Source: Macrotrachela quadricornifera
Taxonomy: Eukaryota; Rotifera; Eurotatoria; Philodinida; Philodinidae
Length of the DNA: 64,000 nt
Assembly (NCBI GenBank): GCA_022393335.1
Contig: JAJEKB010020933.1
Span: forward strand, 124,001 to 188,000
Reading direction: 5' to 3'
Part shown: positions 30,775-42,793 of the stretch, in pieces
Layout of the letters: each line of letters starts with the position of its first letter
Position numbering within the stretch: position 1 is the stretch's first letter
Notes under the pieces: generated by a model
Seen by the model: only the letters and a program-made list of their open reading frames with translations
The model's database searches: none
What the model was told of the DNA's origin: nothing
Position numbers and translations under genes: made by a program

Positions 30775-31530
30775 TTGACCAAAATAAAGGGTATGTATAA
30801 GGATATTACAAATATTTGTGGAACATTGAAAATTATCACCAATCAATGCGATCAAGATTCAATTGTGATAAGCTTTGTAACACTCAGTGAAGGAAACTCC
30901 AGCCAAAATCTTGATCAACTGGAGCTCGCCTTCATGTATACTCAGATATACGAGGAAATTCTTCTTCAAATGAAATATAACCAACAATCTACCAAGGCGT
31001 TAGCAGATTACTGGCGCAAATTGTATGAAGGTAACAAGAGCGAATGAATGAGTATCAATGAATCTGAACGCGATTACCATCCACAATTGTCAATTTAGTG
31101 GTATATGCGTGAACATTTTACATATGAAACGTTTAATCGAGCACTTCGTACATTGGAAGCCGACATCATCATCAATATGAACTTTTGTGTAAAGAGAATA
31201 AGGCTTAGCGAAATCAAATTTCGAGAAACTTAGAAAAACAAAAGGTGTATTGCTATCTTTTAATAACTTTTTGTCAATTAGTATGGATCGAAAAGTTCTG
31301 CTCAGCTTTGCTGAAAGTGCTACTGCCAATACTGATATTGTCGGCATCCTCTTTATTGGTTCACTCCTAAAGTCATATAGTGTTTGTCTCTGAAAGTATC
31401 AAAGAATATTCTAAAGCACTTTCATACTTTGAACGTGCTCTGAATATCAAACAACGTTCATTACTTCCGAATTATTCCAGTATTCAAGATGTGCAAAAGA
31501 GTATTGAAACAATCAGAAAGAAATTGTAAA
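30775..31530 (+). pseudogene. ART-TPR pseudogene
   Basis: Collinear fragments of an ART-TPR protein in shifting frames: 30775-31047 (ALADYWRKLYEGNKSE), then after a stop ERDYHPQLSI and WYMREHFTYETFNRAL, then about 31240-31350 VLLSFNNFLSISMDRKVLL followed by ESATANTDIVGILFI (the NAD-site/STS region), and finally YSKALSYFERALNIKQRS near 31405-31450 (one TPR) to a stop at about 31528. The ExE loop and most TPRs are deleted. Multiple stops and frameshifts make this a clear pseudogene. Confidence 0.8.
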
Positions 31531-32004
31531 CAATTTGTTTGATGATGAGTAAAGAAAAATGTGAGTTTACAAATGATAAAAAGAGTTACTGGTAAAATAT
31601 TGTTTTGAATGAAGTTAGCTTTGACTCTTGTTCTATTATGTTTACTGTATATTTGTTAATTACTGCTGATCACACTAACTAACGACTTTTACGAACTATT
31701 TCCAGAACTAAACATAATCTTACTATCTATTGCTGAAATATTCTAAAAATTTGGGCAATAACTCACTCGCTGGTTAAGTATTCATATATTGTGAATGAAA
31801 CCTCTTTCTGAATTTTTCCCTCTTATAATAATACAACATGTAAGATACGAATTAAATTAACAATCAGTGGAAAAGACAAGGTTAAATTGTATCACATATA
31901 TTAATATAAACATTTGAATAAAAACATGCACCACCACAACAAAATGCAGTTAAATCATACGGTTGATTTTGTGACAAAGGTAAGAATGTTATGAAATATA
32001 TATA
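31531..32004. other. Intergenic, AT-rich
   Basis: No supported gene or repeat. Confidence 0.5.
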
Positions 32005-32763
32005 CAGTACGGGTCAAAAGTATCCCTTTCCCTCGAGTCTCAGTTACAATATGAGCTGTAGGTCTAAAAATCAGTGTGCACATAGTCCTCGATAAATGCT
32101 GATTAGCGAGGTCATTTGCAGGTTGATTGTCTGAAATATAAGAAAGTTATAATGTTTGCAGTTGGTTCCATTTTGTGGCTCTGTATTTAAGCTATCTGTG
32201 GTAAAATTTTCATTGAGACTCAATGAGTCGTTATGGAACTAGAACCATTCTATTGTATATGTCAATATATGGCAAAGCTAACCTATCCCATTAGATCGAT
32301 TTCAAACTTACAGAAAAGGTTACCCTATAGACTCTTAGTGTTCTCTGAAAGGTTCAGCCTTATATCTTCTACTAGAGAGAAATGGCACTATATTCAATTT
32401 CTATATGTTGTCATAAGTCTAGCTACTCGAATAATCAAGCAATTGACCTCGTTTTTGGGTATGTAACTGGCATGTAAGGGAGCACAGTTCTACCAAAAAT
32501 AGTTACAAGAATCACTAAGTATCATGGAAAACAAGACATAAAATTTTTTGGACAAAGTTGAGGAAGATAAGGAGTGAAAATAAGGATTCGTATCCTTTTC
32601 ACTCAATCGCAAACATTATAACTTTCTTATACTTCAGATAATCGAGCTGCAGATGGCCTCGTTGATCAGCATTCATTGAGGAATATGTATACACTGGTTT
32701 TTAGATCTACAGCTCATATTGTGACTAAGATCCGAAGAAGGAAGATATTCTTGGCCACTACTG
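32005..32763. mobile_element. Tc1-like element with long terminal repeats
   Basis: Ends CAGTACGGGTCAAAAGTA and, inverted, CAGTAGTGGCCAAGAATA are flanked by TA. The terminal inverted repeats extend about 160 bp (32005-32165 against 32605-32763), sharing CACAATATGAGCTGTAG and ATAAGAAAGTTATAATGTTTGC. The middle has a 77-codon ORF (32233-32466) that is at most a transposase remnant. Confidence 0.8.
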
Positions 32764-33142
32764 TACATTTCGACTTTTTGAAAAACATTTGGAATCATTG
32801 ACAAAATTATTCAATATAAAAAATTCTGTATCATTTTTAGTTGATTTTATTTTACAACAAAAACAAATCCTATTAATTTTACTAATTAAAAACAAACATA
32901 ATAGTATCAAACAAAAAAAAAGGAATAAAAATAGCTAAGTGAATAAAATAAAGTTAAGAAATAACATGTTAATCAAAGGAAATACATAAAAAAAAGATAT
33001 TATTACCTATGTTTAAAGATGTCGGCTCTAACAACATACAATGCATTAACTCGGTTCTAGTTTTAAAACTTTCTCTTATTTTTCAGAAATGTGCATTCTT
33101 TCATCAATAGTTGTATATTTCAGTTGAATAGTTGAAAAATTA

Positions 33143-34783
33143 TCACATATATGTTTTTACTATATTTTTATTGCATGGTCTTCGTAAAACTTTTACTATT
33201 GTTCTATTTTTTAATTGAAAATTTTCAAATATTTCTTCAATATCTTCTAATAAAACTCCTCTCGTTTCTGGACAAAAAAGATATACGAATACTACAGCAA
33301 AGAAAGTTAGAGTACCAAATAGATAAAATACTCCATGTATTCCTAATGGTGTTATTAATTCTAATATATAAGCCATGATAATACCAATAAACCAATTACT
33401 ACCTGTAGTTATGGCAACAGCTTTAGCTCTAACATTAAGAGGAAAAATCTCAGCTGCATAAATCCAGGCAATTGGTCCCCAAGAAAGTGCAAAAAAAGCT
33501 ACAAAAATAACTGTAAAAATAAGCATTAATATACCAGAACTTGTTTTACAATTCACAAATTCTTCTGGCACAGTACTATTATTAATAAAAGTTTTGACTA
33601 CACTGCAACCTGTAACAAATACTGATGCTGCTACATAATGACCGAGTACCATACCTAAACCACCAACTATAAGAAGTTTTCGACGTCCTAATCTATCAAA
33701 CAAGAATAAAGCTGGTATAGTACTTAGCATATTAGCGCCAGATAATATCAATAATGATATGATGCCTTTACCAAGAATATTTTCATAAATAATACCACCA
33801 AATGTAAATATAGGATTAATACCAGTTGTTTGTTGTAAAATATGTATGGCTACACCAACACCAAGTCTTTCAAGCATTTTCTTTGTTGTGAATAATTCTT
33901 TAATTGAAACTTGATTACCTTCTTGTTTTATAGCATCAAAAATAGCATCTAATTCAGCAGTTACATTGTCTGTTCTACGAATACGTTTTAAACTTCTTTC
34001 TGCTGATTCTCGACCTTTTCTTGTAAATAACCATCGAGGAGTTTCAGGACAAAAGAATATGCTAATCATGATAATAGTTGGAGCAATTAAAATAATTCCA
34101 TTTGATAATCTCCAACCCCATTTATGATTTTGTAATAAGAAATTTACAACATTGGCAGCAAATAAACCAATTACTACAGTCATTTGCATAAATCCAGAAA
34201 GCATTCCACGTAGATTTGTCGGAGCAATTTCTGAAGCATATAATGGACAAGCAAATGAAGAACAACCAACACCTGTTCCTTCAATAATTCGTCCAATAAG
34301 TATTAAAATCATTATCTTTTTTGAACCACCTGGTGGACAAATAACCATTGAAGTACCAATTGTAAATAGAACTGCTGCTGTAAAAATAATTGCTCGACGT
34401 CCATATTTTTCTGCTACAAATGAAGAGATAAATAGAGCACCTACAAAACATCCAACATTGTATAATAATGTAAAGAGTACTAAAAATCGTCTATAATCGG
34501 CAGGCAAAGCAGCTACTGGAAGATCACAAACAGTTGCATTACCAAATACACCAACACAAAAGTCATTTTTAAATGAATTCATAACAACTATACCACCTGT
34601 AACGCCTTGATCATAGCCAAAAAACCAGCCACCTAATGAAGAAACAGCAGCTAGGAACACAGCAAAATGTGGCTTTCCATAACGAACGTTTGTATGTTGA
34701 TGTTGAGGATGAATTGCAGTTTCAGATCCCATCGACATTCTGTGTATATGTTGATCAGTTTCGCCTATAGATTCTAGCGACAT
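33143..34783 (-). CDS. MFS sugar/H+ symporter
   Basis: Intron-free 546-aa ORF with 12 predicted membrane segments in the sugar-porter pattern. Family motifs are in order: GYDQGVTGG (56-64) in helix 1, EKYGRRA in loop 2-3, PETPRWL (246-252) after helix 6, QQTTGINPI (317-325) in helix 7, and PETRG (505-509) after helix 12. The GYDxGVxGG form is that of plant STP and fungal hexose transporters rather than animal GLUTs, which suggests a proton-coupled monosaccharide importer (inference). A longer loop 9-10 carries an N-glycosylation sequon (NNST). Plasma-membrane location is expected. Confidence 0.9.
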   Translation of the reverse strand: MSLESIGETDQHIHRMSMGSETAIHPQHQHTNVRYGKPHFAVFLAAVSSLGGWFFGYDQGVTGGIVVMNSFKNDFCVGVFGNATVCDLPVAALPADYRRFLVLFTLLYNVGCFVGALFISSFVAEKYGRRAIIFTAAVLFTIGTSMVICPPGGSKKIMILILIGRIIEGTGVGCSSFACPLYASEIAPTNLRGMLSGFMQMTVVIGLFAANVVNFLLQNHKWGWRLSNGIILIAPTIIMISIFFCPETPRWLFTRKGRESAERSLKRIRRTDNVTAELDAIFDAIKQEGNQVSIKELFTTKKMLERLGVGVAIHILQQTTGINPIFTFGGIIYENILGKGIISLLILSGANMLSTIPALFLFDRLGRRKLLIVGGLGMVLGHYVAASVFVTGCSVVKTFINNSTVPEEFVNCKTSSGILMLIFTVIFVAFFALSWGPIAWIYAAEIFPLNVRAKAVAITTGSNWFIGIIMAYILELITPLGIHGVFYLFGTLTFFAVVFVYLFCPETRGVLLEDIEEIFENFQLKNRTIVKVLRRPCNKNIVKTYM

Positions 34784-36768
34784 TTTCTTTATTGTCTTTA
34801 TTCACTGCTACAATAAAGTAATACAAATTTTTTTTTGCTAGAACAACTATTGTAGATAGCTATATAAAAACAAAATAGATTCTTATTATATTTTATTCGT
34901 ATAGAAATAATAGTAAAGATAATCAAAACGTAAATCGTTGTTTTATAGGGTTTTTTTAATCAAGAAGAACTACGCTTCTTCTAGCTAAAGATGTTTTAAG
35001 AAATAATTCTTTTTTGACGATTTAACGTAATTAATATAGAAAAATTCCTATCTTTTCTCGTCTGAATTTCATAAAGTTCTCGATTATACTGTTGATGAGA
35101 AATGTTTAGAAGACAATGATTCTGTTATTGTGCTTCCACGTCTTATCCATTATTTTAGCGAGAATGGTATGAGAACTGATTTTGACGAAAGCATAATTGA
35201 AATTTGCAATAAATTGTGTGTAATAATAAACTTGATTTAAAAATTAGCTAATCTAATTCAAAAACTAGTAGCTTACTTTGTTTTTAAATTTTGAATTTAT
35301 TTCAAGTTGATCGTAGACGTGTCAAAAAGAAAAATATCGGAAGTAGAAATGTCACAAAGAAAATATGCTAATAGTAGTATTTCAAAGTGGATTACTATCG
35401 AAGCAGATTAGTATTGAACTTTAACGTGGATTAATATCAAAAGTGACAAAATATAACAATCCAAAATATTGAAAAGTTTTTCAAAAGAAAAAAAAATTCG
35501 ATCATCAGAAAGACATCTTTTGTTTTCTATCCTAATGCTAACACGGTTATAGGAATCATATTCAACTGAAGAACCGCATCAAAATAAATTATTGAAACGT
35601 CATTTTCTTCCGTTTTAAAACCATTGATGATAACTATCTATACAAACACAATAAACTAAAATGTGTTTTAGTCGAATGTGTCGCAATTTTGATAGGTCGT
35701 AGGCTATATGTCAACTATTCATTGTGTCCCAAAGTATGACACATGCGACACATTTTATATTAGTGTGTACGTGTATAATTTTGTGTTAATATCGTGTCTC
35801 GAAGTCCGATATGTATACTGAAGTTTGGCGTAGTTAAACTACATCATAACAAAAACGCGGTTCATATTCATTGCAATTAAAATTAAAATCATGAAACCTG
35901 GCAATTAACAAGAAAAAAACTCCTGTGTTATAACAAATGTTAAGAACAGATTTTTTTTTAAACGCATTGAATTGCTTATAAATGTCATAAAAAGTTCATA
36001 GAATTAAACACTGAAACGAAAGCAAAAATCTTATCTTGAAGAATGATTGTGGTTTGACATATTAACTATCTTTACAACTGACAAATTATAAAATATCTAT
36101 AATTCAAATTTTTGTTTAAAATAAACACACTATAGAAAACTTGTTAGAAAAATGAAATAGTTAATATAAAACTCACTATTACTGTTCTTTTAGATGGACA
36201 TCAATAATTGCAATACTTGATTTTGAGCGGTAGATAAACACTTTATGATTTCTCTTTTGATGCTCTTCACTAGAATGGTAATAATACAAATGAATGTTAT
36301 CTAATAAGATCATTCTTATCTGATTGCCATTCTAATGATCTATTCATTTGTTTGACTTTCAAGTTGAATGTTACACATTATGGAGAATGCCATGACTTAT
36401 TCAAGGTTTACAAACATTAAAAAATGTACAAGTAATAATCTTTACTAAATAACAATTGAATGCAATGGATTTATACATTCGAATTAATAAATCTCATTTC
36501 TGTTTAAACAACGAATTTTTGTGAGATAAGTCGTTCATCTGGGTAAAGAAGATACAAAATCATTAGTAGAGTAATTGTAATTCTTGCGGTTATTGAAGGC
36601 AAATATTACGTTATATAAGCTTCTTAATCAGTCTAAGTTAAAGAAAAATAATATGAAATTTGATTGTTGGTAGTATAATACGCAATATCGTCTGAATTCT
36701 CAATACTTTGTCTATTAAAAATTGTTTATCTTGAGTTTTTTTTCCGAAGACTTCTAATCTTATTTTCT
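34784..36768. other. Intergenic, AT-rich
   Basis: Apart from the coding relic at 35040-35240 no gene is supported. A short hairpin (GAATGGTAAT...ATTGCCATTC) lies at about 36272-36335, and GTGTC/GACAC words recur around 35690-35810. Confidence 0.45.
35040..35240 (+). pseudogene. Unidentified coding exon or relic
   Basis: Immediately after an acceptor-like AATATAG, a 67-codon open frame reads protein-like sequence (SSEFHKVLDYTVDEKCLED, then SVIVLPRLIHYFSENG) with host-like codon usage, ending in TAA. There is no upstream exon in reach and I do not recognise the family. It could be an orphan exon of a dead gene. Confidence 0.35.
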
Positions 36769-37467
36769 TCAATTCATAGCATGTTTTTCATCTAAAAAAT
36801 GTTCAAGATCATATTGATTGATAATAACATTAATATGCCGAATATTTGGTATTCTCTCTATAAAATCAGTTCTTTCCATGAAAAATGATGATTTATAATG
36901 TTGGAGACATCCAGTTATCGATGTTAAAGTACAATAATTAATATCAAGCAATAAATATTCAATCTCAGTCTTTATCATATATCTTCTTACGTCTTGATAC
37001 ATATCATTAGTAGGCATTATTCCTGGACAATGAATTTCAAATTGTCGAATTTGTTGCTTCAGTTCGTTTAATATACTACGTAGTATTGGATAAGTAATTT
37101 TGTTATTATAGAAGAGGGAAATTTTAATTAAATTGGAAAAACATTTTATAAATTGATCTATGTGATAAGACGCTGATAGATTATATAATGATATAGAAGT
37201 GATATTTTTGAAGTTAGATAAAAAATTTAATTCATTCTTTGACCATAATTGACTTGAATTGAATTGTAATGAAACAATTTGTTCAGATTTTATTTTTGGA
37301 AGAATCATTTTAATACATGGATCAAAAGGATTAGATAGTTGAAATTTATTTATTAAAGGAAGAATATTAATAGAAAATGTAGAGATTATATCATTTAATG
37401 AAAGATATTCTACTATTTCAAGAATAATATCCAAAGAAAGACGAGTTTTTTCACGAAAATTAAATGA
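36769..37467 (-). CDS. F-box-like protein, 5' end missing
   Basis: Open frame of about 230 codons. The first part, LSLDIILEIVEYLSLNDIIS, is an F-box-like helix pair, followed by leucine-rich, amphipathic segments (FKNITSISLYNL, FSNLIKISLFY, IEYLLLDINY, IPNIRHINVIIN) typical of the F-box/LRR-type proteins of bdelloids, which would recruit substrates to SCF ubiquitin ligases. There is no ATG before the F-box; the frame begins right after a stop at 37468 and is the same frame as the last exon of the FAF1-like pseudogene. Either the first exon is lost or this is a chimeric remnant. Confidence 0.5.
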   Translation of the reverse strand, partial: SFNFREKTRLSLDIILEIVEYLSLNDIISTFSINILPLINKFQLSNPFDPCIKMILPKIKSEQIVSLQFNSSQLWSKNELNFLSNFKNITSISLYNLSASYHIDQFIKCFSNLIKISLFYNNKITYPILRSILNELKQQIRQFEIHCPGIMPTNDMYQDVRRYMIKTEIEYLLLDINYCTLTSITGCLQHYKSSFFMERTDFIERIPNIRHINVIINQYDLEHFLDEKHAMN

Positions 37468-37521
37468 TTATATGAAATATTTTTCATAGAAAAATAAAAT
37501 ATTATAAAAAAAAACACTCAC

Positions 37522-38208
37522 TAAATCTTTTTCACGTTTATCACATTCTTCTTTGAAAATATATAATTCATTAAATAGACTATCACGATCAACTTTCATT
37601 TGAGTACGTGTTAAAATATTATTCTTTACTAATGATTTACATTGATATTCGAATGTTATTATTCCATTATTTTCGTATTTAAATAGTCTCATAATTCCAA
37701 TAAGTAAAGGACATTCTTCAATAGAAAATTCATATATAATTTACAAATATACATCTGATTCAAAGATAACTTTCCATGGCCAGATAACATAATTAATTGT
37801 TAAATAATTAACAATTGCATTAGAATAAAACATAGTTTCAAGAAATTTTTCCTTAATTAGATTTTCATCATTATGTATATAAACAAGTATTGGACGACAC
37901 TAAAGATATAAGATATGTGTTTTACACATAAGGAGAAAAACAAATATAGACAAACGTCTTCAATTCTGCTTGGACCCAAAGCTGCTTGACATGCATCTTT
38001 AAGAGATCCTATAAAGAATATAGAACCAGTATCAATAAATTGATTAAAACATGTAGATAATGCATCAATATTTTGAAATTCATAATCACATGGAGGAGAA
38101 ACTTTAAAATAATAAATTGATTAATAAATCAAAGAAAAATAAATTACCAGGAGTAAAATCATCATAATTGTCAAAAGTATCATCATCATTTTCTTCAACG
38201 TTGCTATT
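37522..38208 (-). pseudogene. FAF1-like UAS-domain protein, partial
   Basis: Minus-strand exons 38208-38148, 38101-37956 and 37899-37522, with introns of 46 and 56 bp, read an acidic stretch (NVEENDDDTFDNYDDF), then LKDACQAALGP, RPILVYIHNDENLIKEKF, and after a TAA PLLIGIMRLFKYENNG. This is the thioredoxin-like UAS domain of FAS-associated factor 1, a p97/VCP adaptor. In the normal family a UBX domain follows; here it is absent. One in-frame TAA follows DVYL. A strong donor (GTGAGTG, from 37521 on the minus strand) follows the last exon, but no suitable acceptor is found before the F-box frame. The 5' part is cut off by a MITE-bearing region. A dead fragment is most likely. Confidence 0.6.
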
Positions 38209-38287
38209 CTAAATAGAAAATGAATAGAATAATCGTGAACATTCTTCTGTAAGGTAACGTAGAGAATATTTGGCTAAAGCTATTTTA

Positions 38288-38451
38288 TGGAACTCACATA
38301 TGACAAATGTGAGTGTAAGTTTTAAGTCGAAGTTTTGCGGCTCCCCCCCCCCTCCTTTACAGACATCACCATTACAGACAGACACGATACAGAAATTGGT
38401 TCCTATGTTTATTTAGCTGAGATCCTATTGTTTAAAGATATGTGAGTTCCA
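38288..38451. mobile_element. Short inverted-repeat MITE
   Basis: TGGAACTCACATAT (38288-38301) is inverted at 38438-38451. The interior contains a C run (38343-38353) and TTACAGACAGACACG-type sequence also seen at about 44.95-45.05 kb. Confidence 0.65.
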
Positions 38452-40141
38452 CATTTTAGTCCCAAAGGGACTGCGCTAACAAGCTTTTTTTATATCATAG
38501 TATATAAACACTAATAAAAAGTAAAACTTTCTGTTGTCCATTTTTTAACAAATTTTATTATTGGCAAAAATTAACCTACAGGATTGCCAAAAATGTTTTT
38601 TCAAGTAAGTAAGACTGGTTTCAAGTAACAACAGCAAATCTTATATCTAATTAAAATGCGTTGAAAATGGAATTGATCAGTATTAAATAGCAACGATTAT
38701 AGTAACTTTTCAGAGTCAAATTCATGAAATTTTATGCCATGTTGATATGAAAAATTTCTTTCATAAGACAATATATATAAACTTGGATTGAAAATGATAA
38801 ATATCACAAAATAATCAACAACTGGCCTGAATATATTGGAACAATAATCATAAATAAAGTTTAAAAAAATGCGAACCGATACAAAACATTATTGTTACTA
38901 TGAAGAAACTCTGAAAAAAAAGTGCAGGTGTTTTGACAAACATACAAGCAAATATTGAGTTTTTTGAAACTCCTTTAAATTTTGATTCTTCTTATTTTCA
39001 CACTGTAGAGAATGCTATTGGTGATCATAGTGATTATCAATTATAATCATCATTTTAGGTCATATTTAGTTTGAACTGTCTCAGAAAAGATATTTTTTTC
39101 TAATGATCTGTCATAAAAAATCTAGAAATTTTTGAGTTCGATACTAAAAAGTTGTCATAATCTTCACAATTTAGTATCAATAAATTCCATTTTTGATGTG
39201 TTTTAATTTGATATAAGACTAGTTGTTGTTGTTATTTGAAACTGTAGTGTTACTTCTTTGGAACAACACTTTTGGGAACCGCGTGTATGTAGTCTTAGTG
39301 TATAAAATCAACAGATTGCATGGGTAAATAATTTCATCATCTATACAGTATGAAAAAAACAAAGCACAAATAAATATATAGAACATAGAATGTATAACCA
39401 TGAAATTTTCAAAAGAGAGAATACAATTTTTTTTCTTTTTCCTTCTTTTTCTCACTGTATTTCGTTTCAAGGTAAGAGTAAGGGACGAATAAGAAATGCT
39501 TTATTCGTTCATTTTGTGTTCTTCGTGTAAAATTTGAAAGTGCTTACATATGTTTACATAGAAAACAATACATTATAGAATTGAAGCTTTTAACAACATA
39601 TTATATATATATATATATTGATAATGATATTGGTATAATGTTAAAGTTCCACAGTGATAGCAGTAACTGAAAAAGGGGGAAAATAGAAGAAATGCAAGAG
39701 AATGAATAATTAAGTATATACGTAAAAAAGACGAAAACGGAGAGTAAATATGATAAGTGTCTTTAACCACTTGAAAAAGAACGATTAAAGAAAGAAAAAG
39801 AAAATAGAAGAGAAAAAGAAAAAAAAATATGATGAAAGAAGGAAGACGGTGACATTCTCTTTTCTTTATATGTAACTACTTTGTTTGAATAAGCAATAAT
39901 CATTTTAATAAAAGCAAATCATTTTTTTTTTATTAGTTTTTGTCACGATTACTACGAAAAAGCTATTTAACAATAGTAAGTTGCTTTTCATGTATAAATA
40001 CCATCTCGAGAAAAATATATGATTGTAGAAAGAACAAAATCAAGATTTGCTGCATTCATGCGTTTCACTCAGCTTTGAATACAGATGCGTACGCATTAAG
40101 CAAAATATTAATATTACTTACGTTTATGTTGTGATCAAAGA
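38452..40141. other. Intergenic, AT-rich
   Basis: No confirmed gene. A short protein-like frame at 38960-39046 (IEFFETPLNFDSSYFHTVE) is probably chance or relic. A (TA)n tract lies at 39601-39619 and purine-rich GAAAAAG sequence at 39775-39830. The right end may be 5' UTR of the next gene. Confidence 0.4.
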
Positions 40142-40471
40142 ATGGTAAGTGTTTGTTTCTTTCGATGTTATTCGATATAATTTTTTGATCTCTAGAATAT
40201 GGATAATAATATTCCCTTTTACATCGGCGTAATATTGTTTCAATGGCGAGGCATTGATCGTATAGCGAGTAATGTTCGACATCACGTTATTCGCGCTTTT
40301 GATGTTTTAGCATTAGTATTTTTCTTGGTAAATTCGAGAAATTGATGAAAAATTGTTTAGCATTGGCAAATTTTGAGTGAAAGAATAAAGAACGTTTTTT
40401 AGTTGTTCAATATCATTATTCTCATGGCATATTGCTGGTTAAGAATGATATTGTTTGTGTGTTGCACTTAG
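40142..40471 (+). CDS. Putative small membrane protein
   Basis: Three exons (40142-40144 or further upstream, 40196-40327, 40403-40471) joined by introns of 51 bp (GTAAGT...TCTCTAG) and 75 bp (GTAAAT...TTTTTAG) give a 67-aa product with matching phases. It begins MNMDNNIPFYIGVILF. The second half is strongly hydrophobic (FDVLALVFFLLFNIIILMAY), one or two membrane helices. The codons are GC-richer than the flanks. No family recognised. The model rests on splice logic only. Confidence 0.4.
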
Positions 40472-42793
40472 TGACCGCCAATTATTTGTAATAAATTCAG
40501 TAGGATCTGATATGTTTATTTAACCTAAATGAGAAATATAGAAAATATTTGTGAAATGTGAAGAGAAGATTATATATTCTAAGTAACCGCATAAAAATAC
40601 AATCGTTTTTTTATGAATACAGACAAAAATGTAATGAGAAAATTATTTTTGTGTATGACTGTGTTAAGCGATGTTGATCATTCAAATATGATAAACAGAT
40701 GAATTCTATCAAATTTATTAGAAGATCAATAGCGAAGATAAAATATGAACTTGTTCGTTAGTAATTAAACTTCTTTAAAAATAGATATTATATCAAAAAC
40801 ATCAAATACCAGTATGATTTTAACGAATATAAAAATATATCACTCTAGTCTGAATAACTTCCATCAATTTAACAAATGCTTAATGTATAATTTATTATTA
40901 GATTTTGATGAAATTATTTTGAAACTATACATTATTTGTTTTAACAGCTGAGAATAAAATTTTGAGAAATAAACTATAAATAGACACGTTTAAAAAGTGA
41001 AAATACTGACTAAAAGTATTACTGTGCAGTTAAAATAGTTTCTTCTATGCTTGCGTATAAGTGTAAGATACACATACTTCTATATATTATTCATACAATA
41101 TTAATAAAGAAGTGCATTGAAGTGGTATTAACAGCACTTTTGATTTTTTTTTTCTATCAAAATAATTGAATAAGATTATGATATACGACGCAATTACGAC
41201 TGTATTTTTCTAAATATATATCGTATCATAATCATATACGTCTCTCAAAACAGTAAGAGAAGTAGTGAGTTTTGTTTCCTCTCCCTCTATTTATACATAA
41301 AAAAAAATAATTTGTATTTTTAAAATAACACTTATCATTAGATTTGTGCTAACATCAAAACTTTTGTATTTTGTATCTTATTTTGAATTATGATATTGAT
41401 TATTATAACAAAGTATGGTAACTTACTTAACAAACTCTGCATGATACATTAATTCCACTGACTGCATATTCTGGTATCGAAAAACTCAAATTTCAAGAAC
41501 TGTTAAGTAAAGATACATTTTCGTCCCTGCTTGTTTTATGTGGAACTTCTTCAAGCTAATTGGAGTTATTTATTGCATTAAGTATTATCATAATTCAAGA
41601 GAAGATCCAAACTTCGAAATTCAAATCTTAAATCTATATCCAAGATCTAAATGTTTGAGATTGTATTTGATATTATAACATGTCTAGATTTATTGGTGGC
41701 AATCAACAAGCTTGCATTTCAAGTTTTGATCCCTAAGAACCATTTATTGGAAACGATCGCAATCGTGAGAGTTGAAGTTTTATCTATTGATTCCACATAA
41801 GTATTCATAGAGCCGATAATAGATATAGATAAAAATGATTTCATCCTAAAGAGAAAATTATAGTTCTTATTATTTTTTTGCCTTAAATTATGAAAAAATA
41901 ATAAATTATAATAAAATCTAAATTGCAACATTTCGTATTTTGAAGAAGAAGATTAGCTTTGATAATAAAATTCTTTTTAGAAACTGATATAACTTGAAAT
42001 TCTGTACCGATTTGCGTAGTATTGTTTTTGTATTAGCATATACACTGTTTCTTAGTCGATTAATAAAGAAAAAATTGCTTGAAATTGTAGAATTTTCATT
42101 CATTAGAAAATATTACATTAAATTTGACGAATGAAATCTGTGTTGAACAATGACATCTATTACAACTCTCTTTTCTGTTTCATCTAGGTATTCTCAAGAT
42201 AAATATACGTCGTTAGTTACTTCTTGATCCTATGTGTAAGTAGAATCAATTTTCTGATAAATGTACCAATTGTAAATAGAAAAACAAAAAAAAAATTACT
42301 AAAACGAATCCATAAAACATATATTCATGTGAGATCTCATCGAATTTCTACTAGTTTTATTGTAATACAATACATGTATAACATCAGATAAAACTACGTC
42401 TCTTCATATGTTGTAGAGATGATGGTTAAAATATATTGAGGATATTAGAAAGAAAAATAAATCAGATTATATCTTAATATTTTATTTTCTTCTTCTATTA
42501 ATAAATCCTTCTTTATAGTATTTCTATATTTGCATAATAATTTAAAGAATGATATCGTATGTTGTTAGTGTTTTTTAACTTTCGAAATATGCGTATATAA
42601 TATGAAAAACATGTGCTATTTGTTTTAGATGTATGTGTAAGTTAAGGACAGTGCTGATAAACTCTGTATTGTTATCTCACCTGTGTATTTATTTTTTGTT
42701 TTATTCTATGTTTAAAAAACAAATAATAAGTGTAAATTAAGTTAACGTCTACATTATATTACTGGGAGTTGGTATATATTAAGAAAAAAAATT
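40472..42793. other. Intergenic, AT-rich
   Basis: 2.3 kb of unique-looking AT-rich sequence upstream of the SLC49 gene. Short reverse-strand ORFs at 41719-42103 are Phe/Asn/Ile-rich and look random. Confidence 0.45.

Noticed and set aside
34152..34496. Plus-strand 114-codon ORF opposite the sugar transporter
   Set aside because: Antisense shadow of the transporter frame.
41719..42103. Two minus-strand ORFs of about 60-70 codons
   Set aside because: Phe/Asn/Ile-rich random composition, no splice or domain support.
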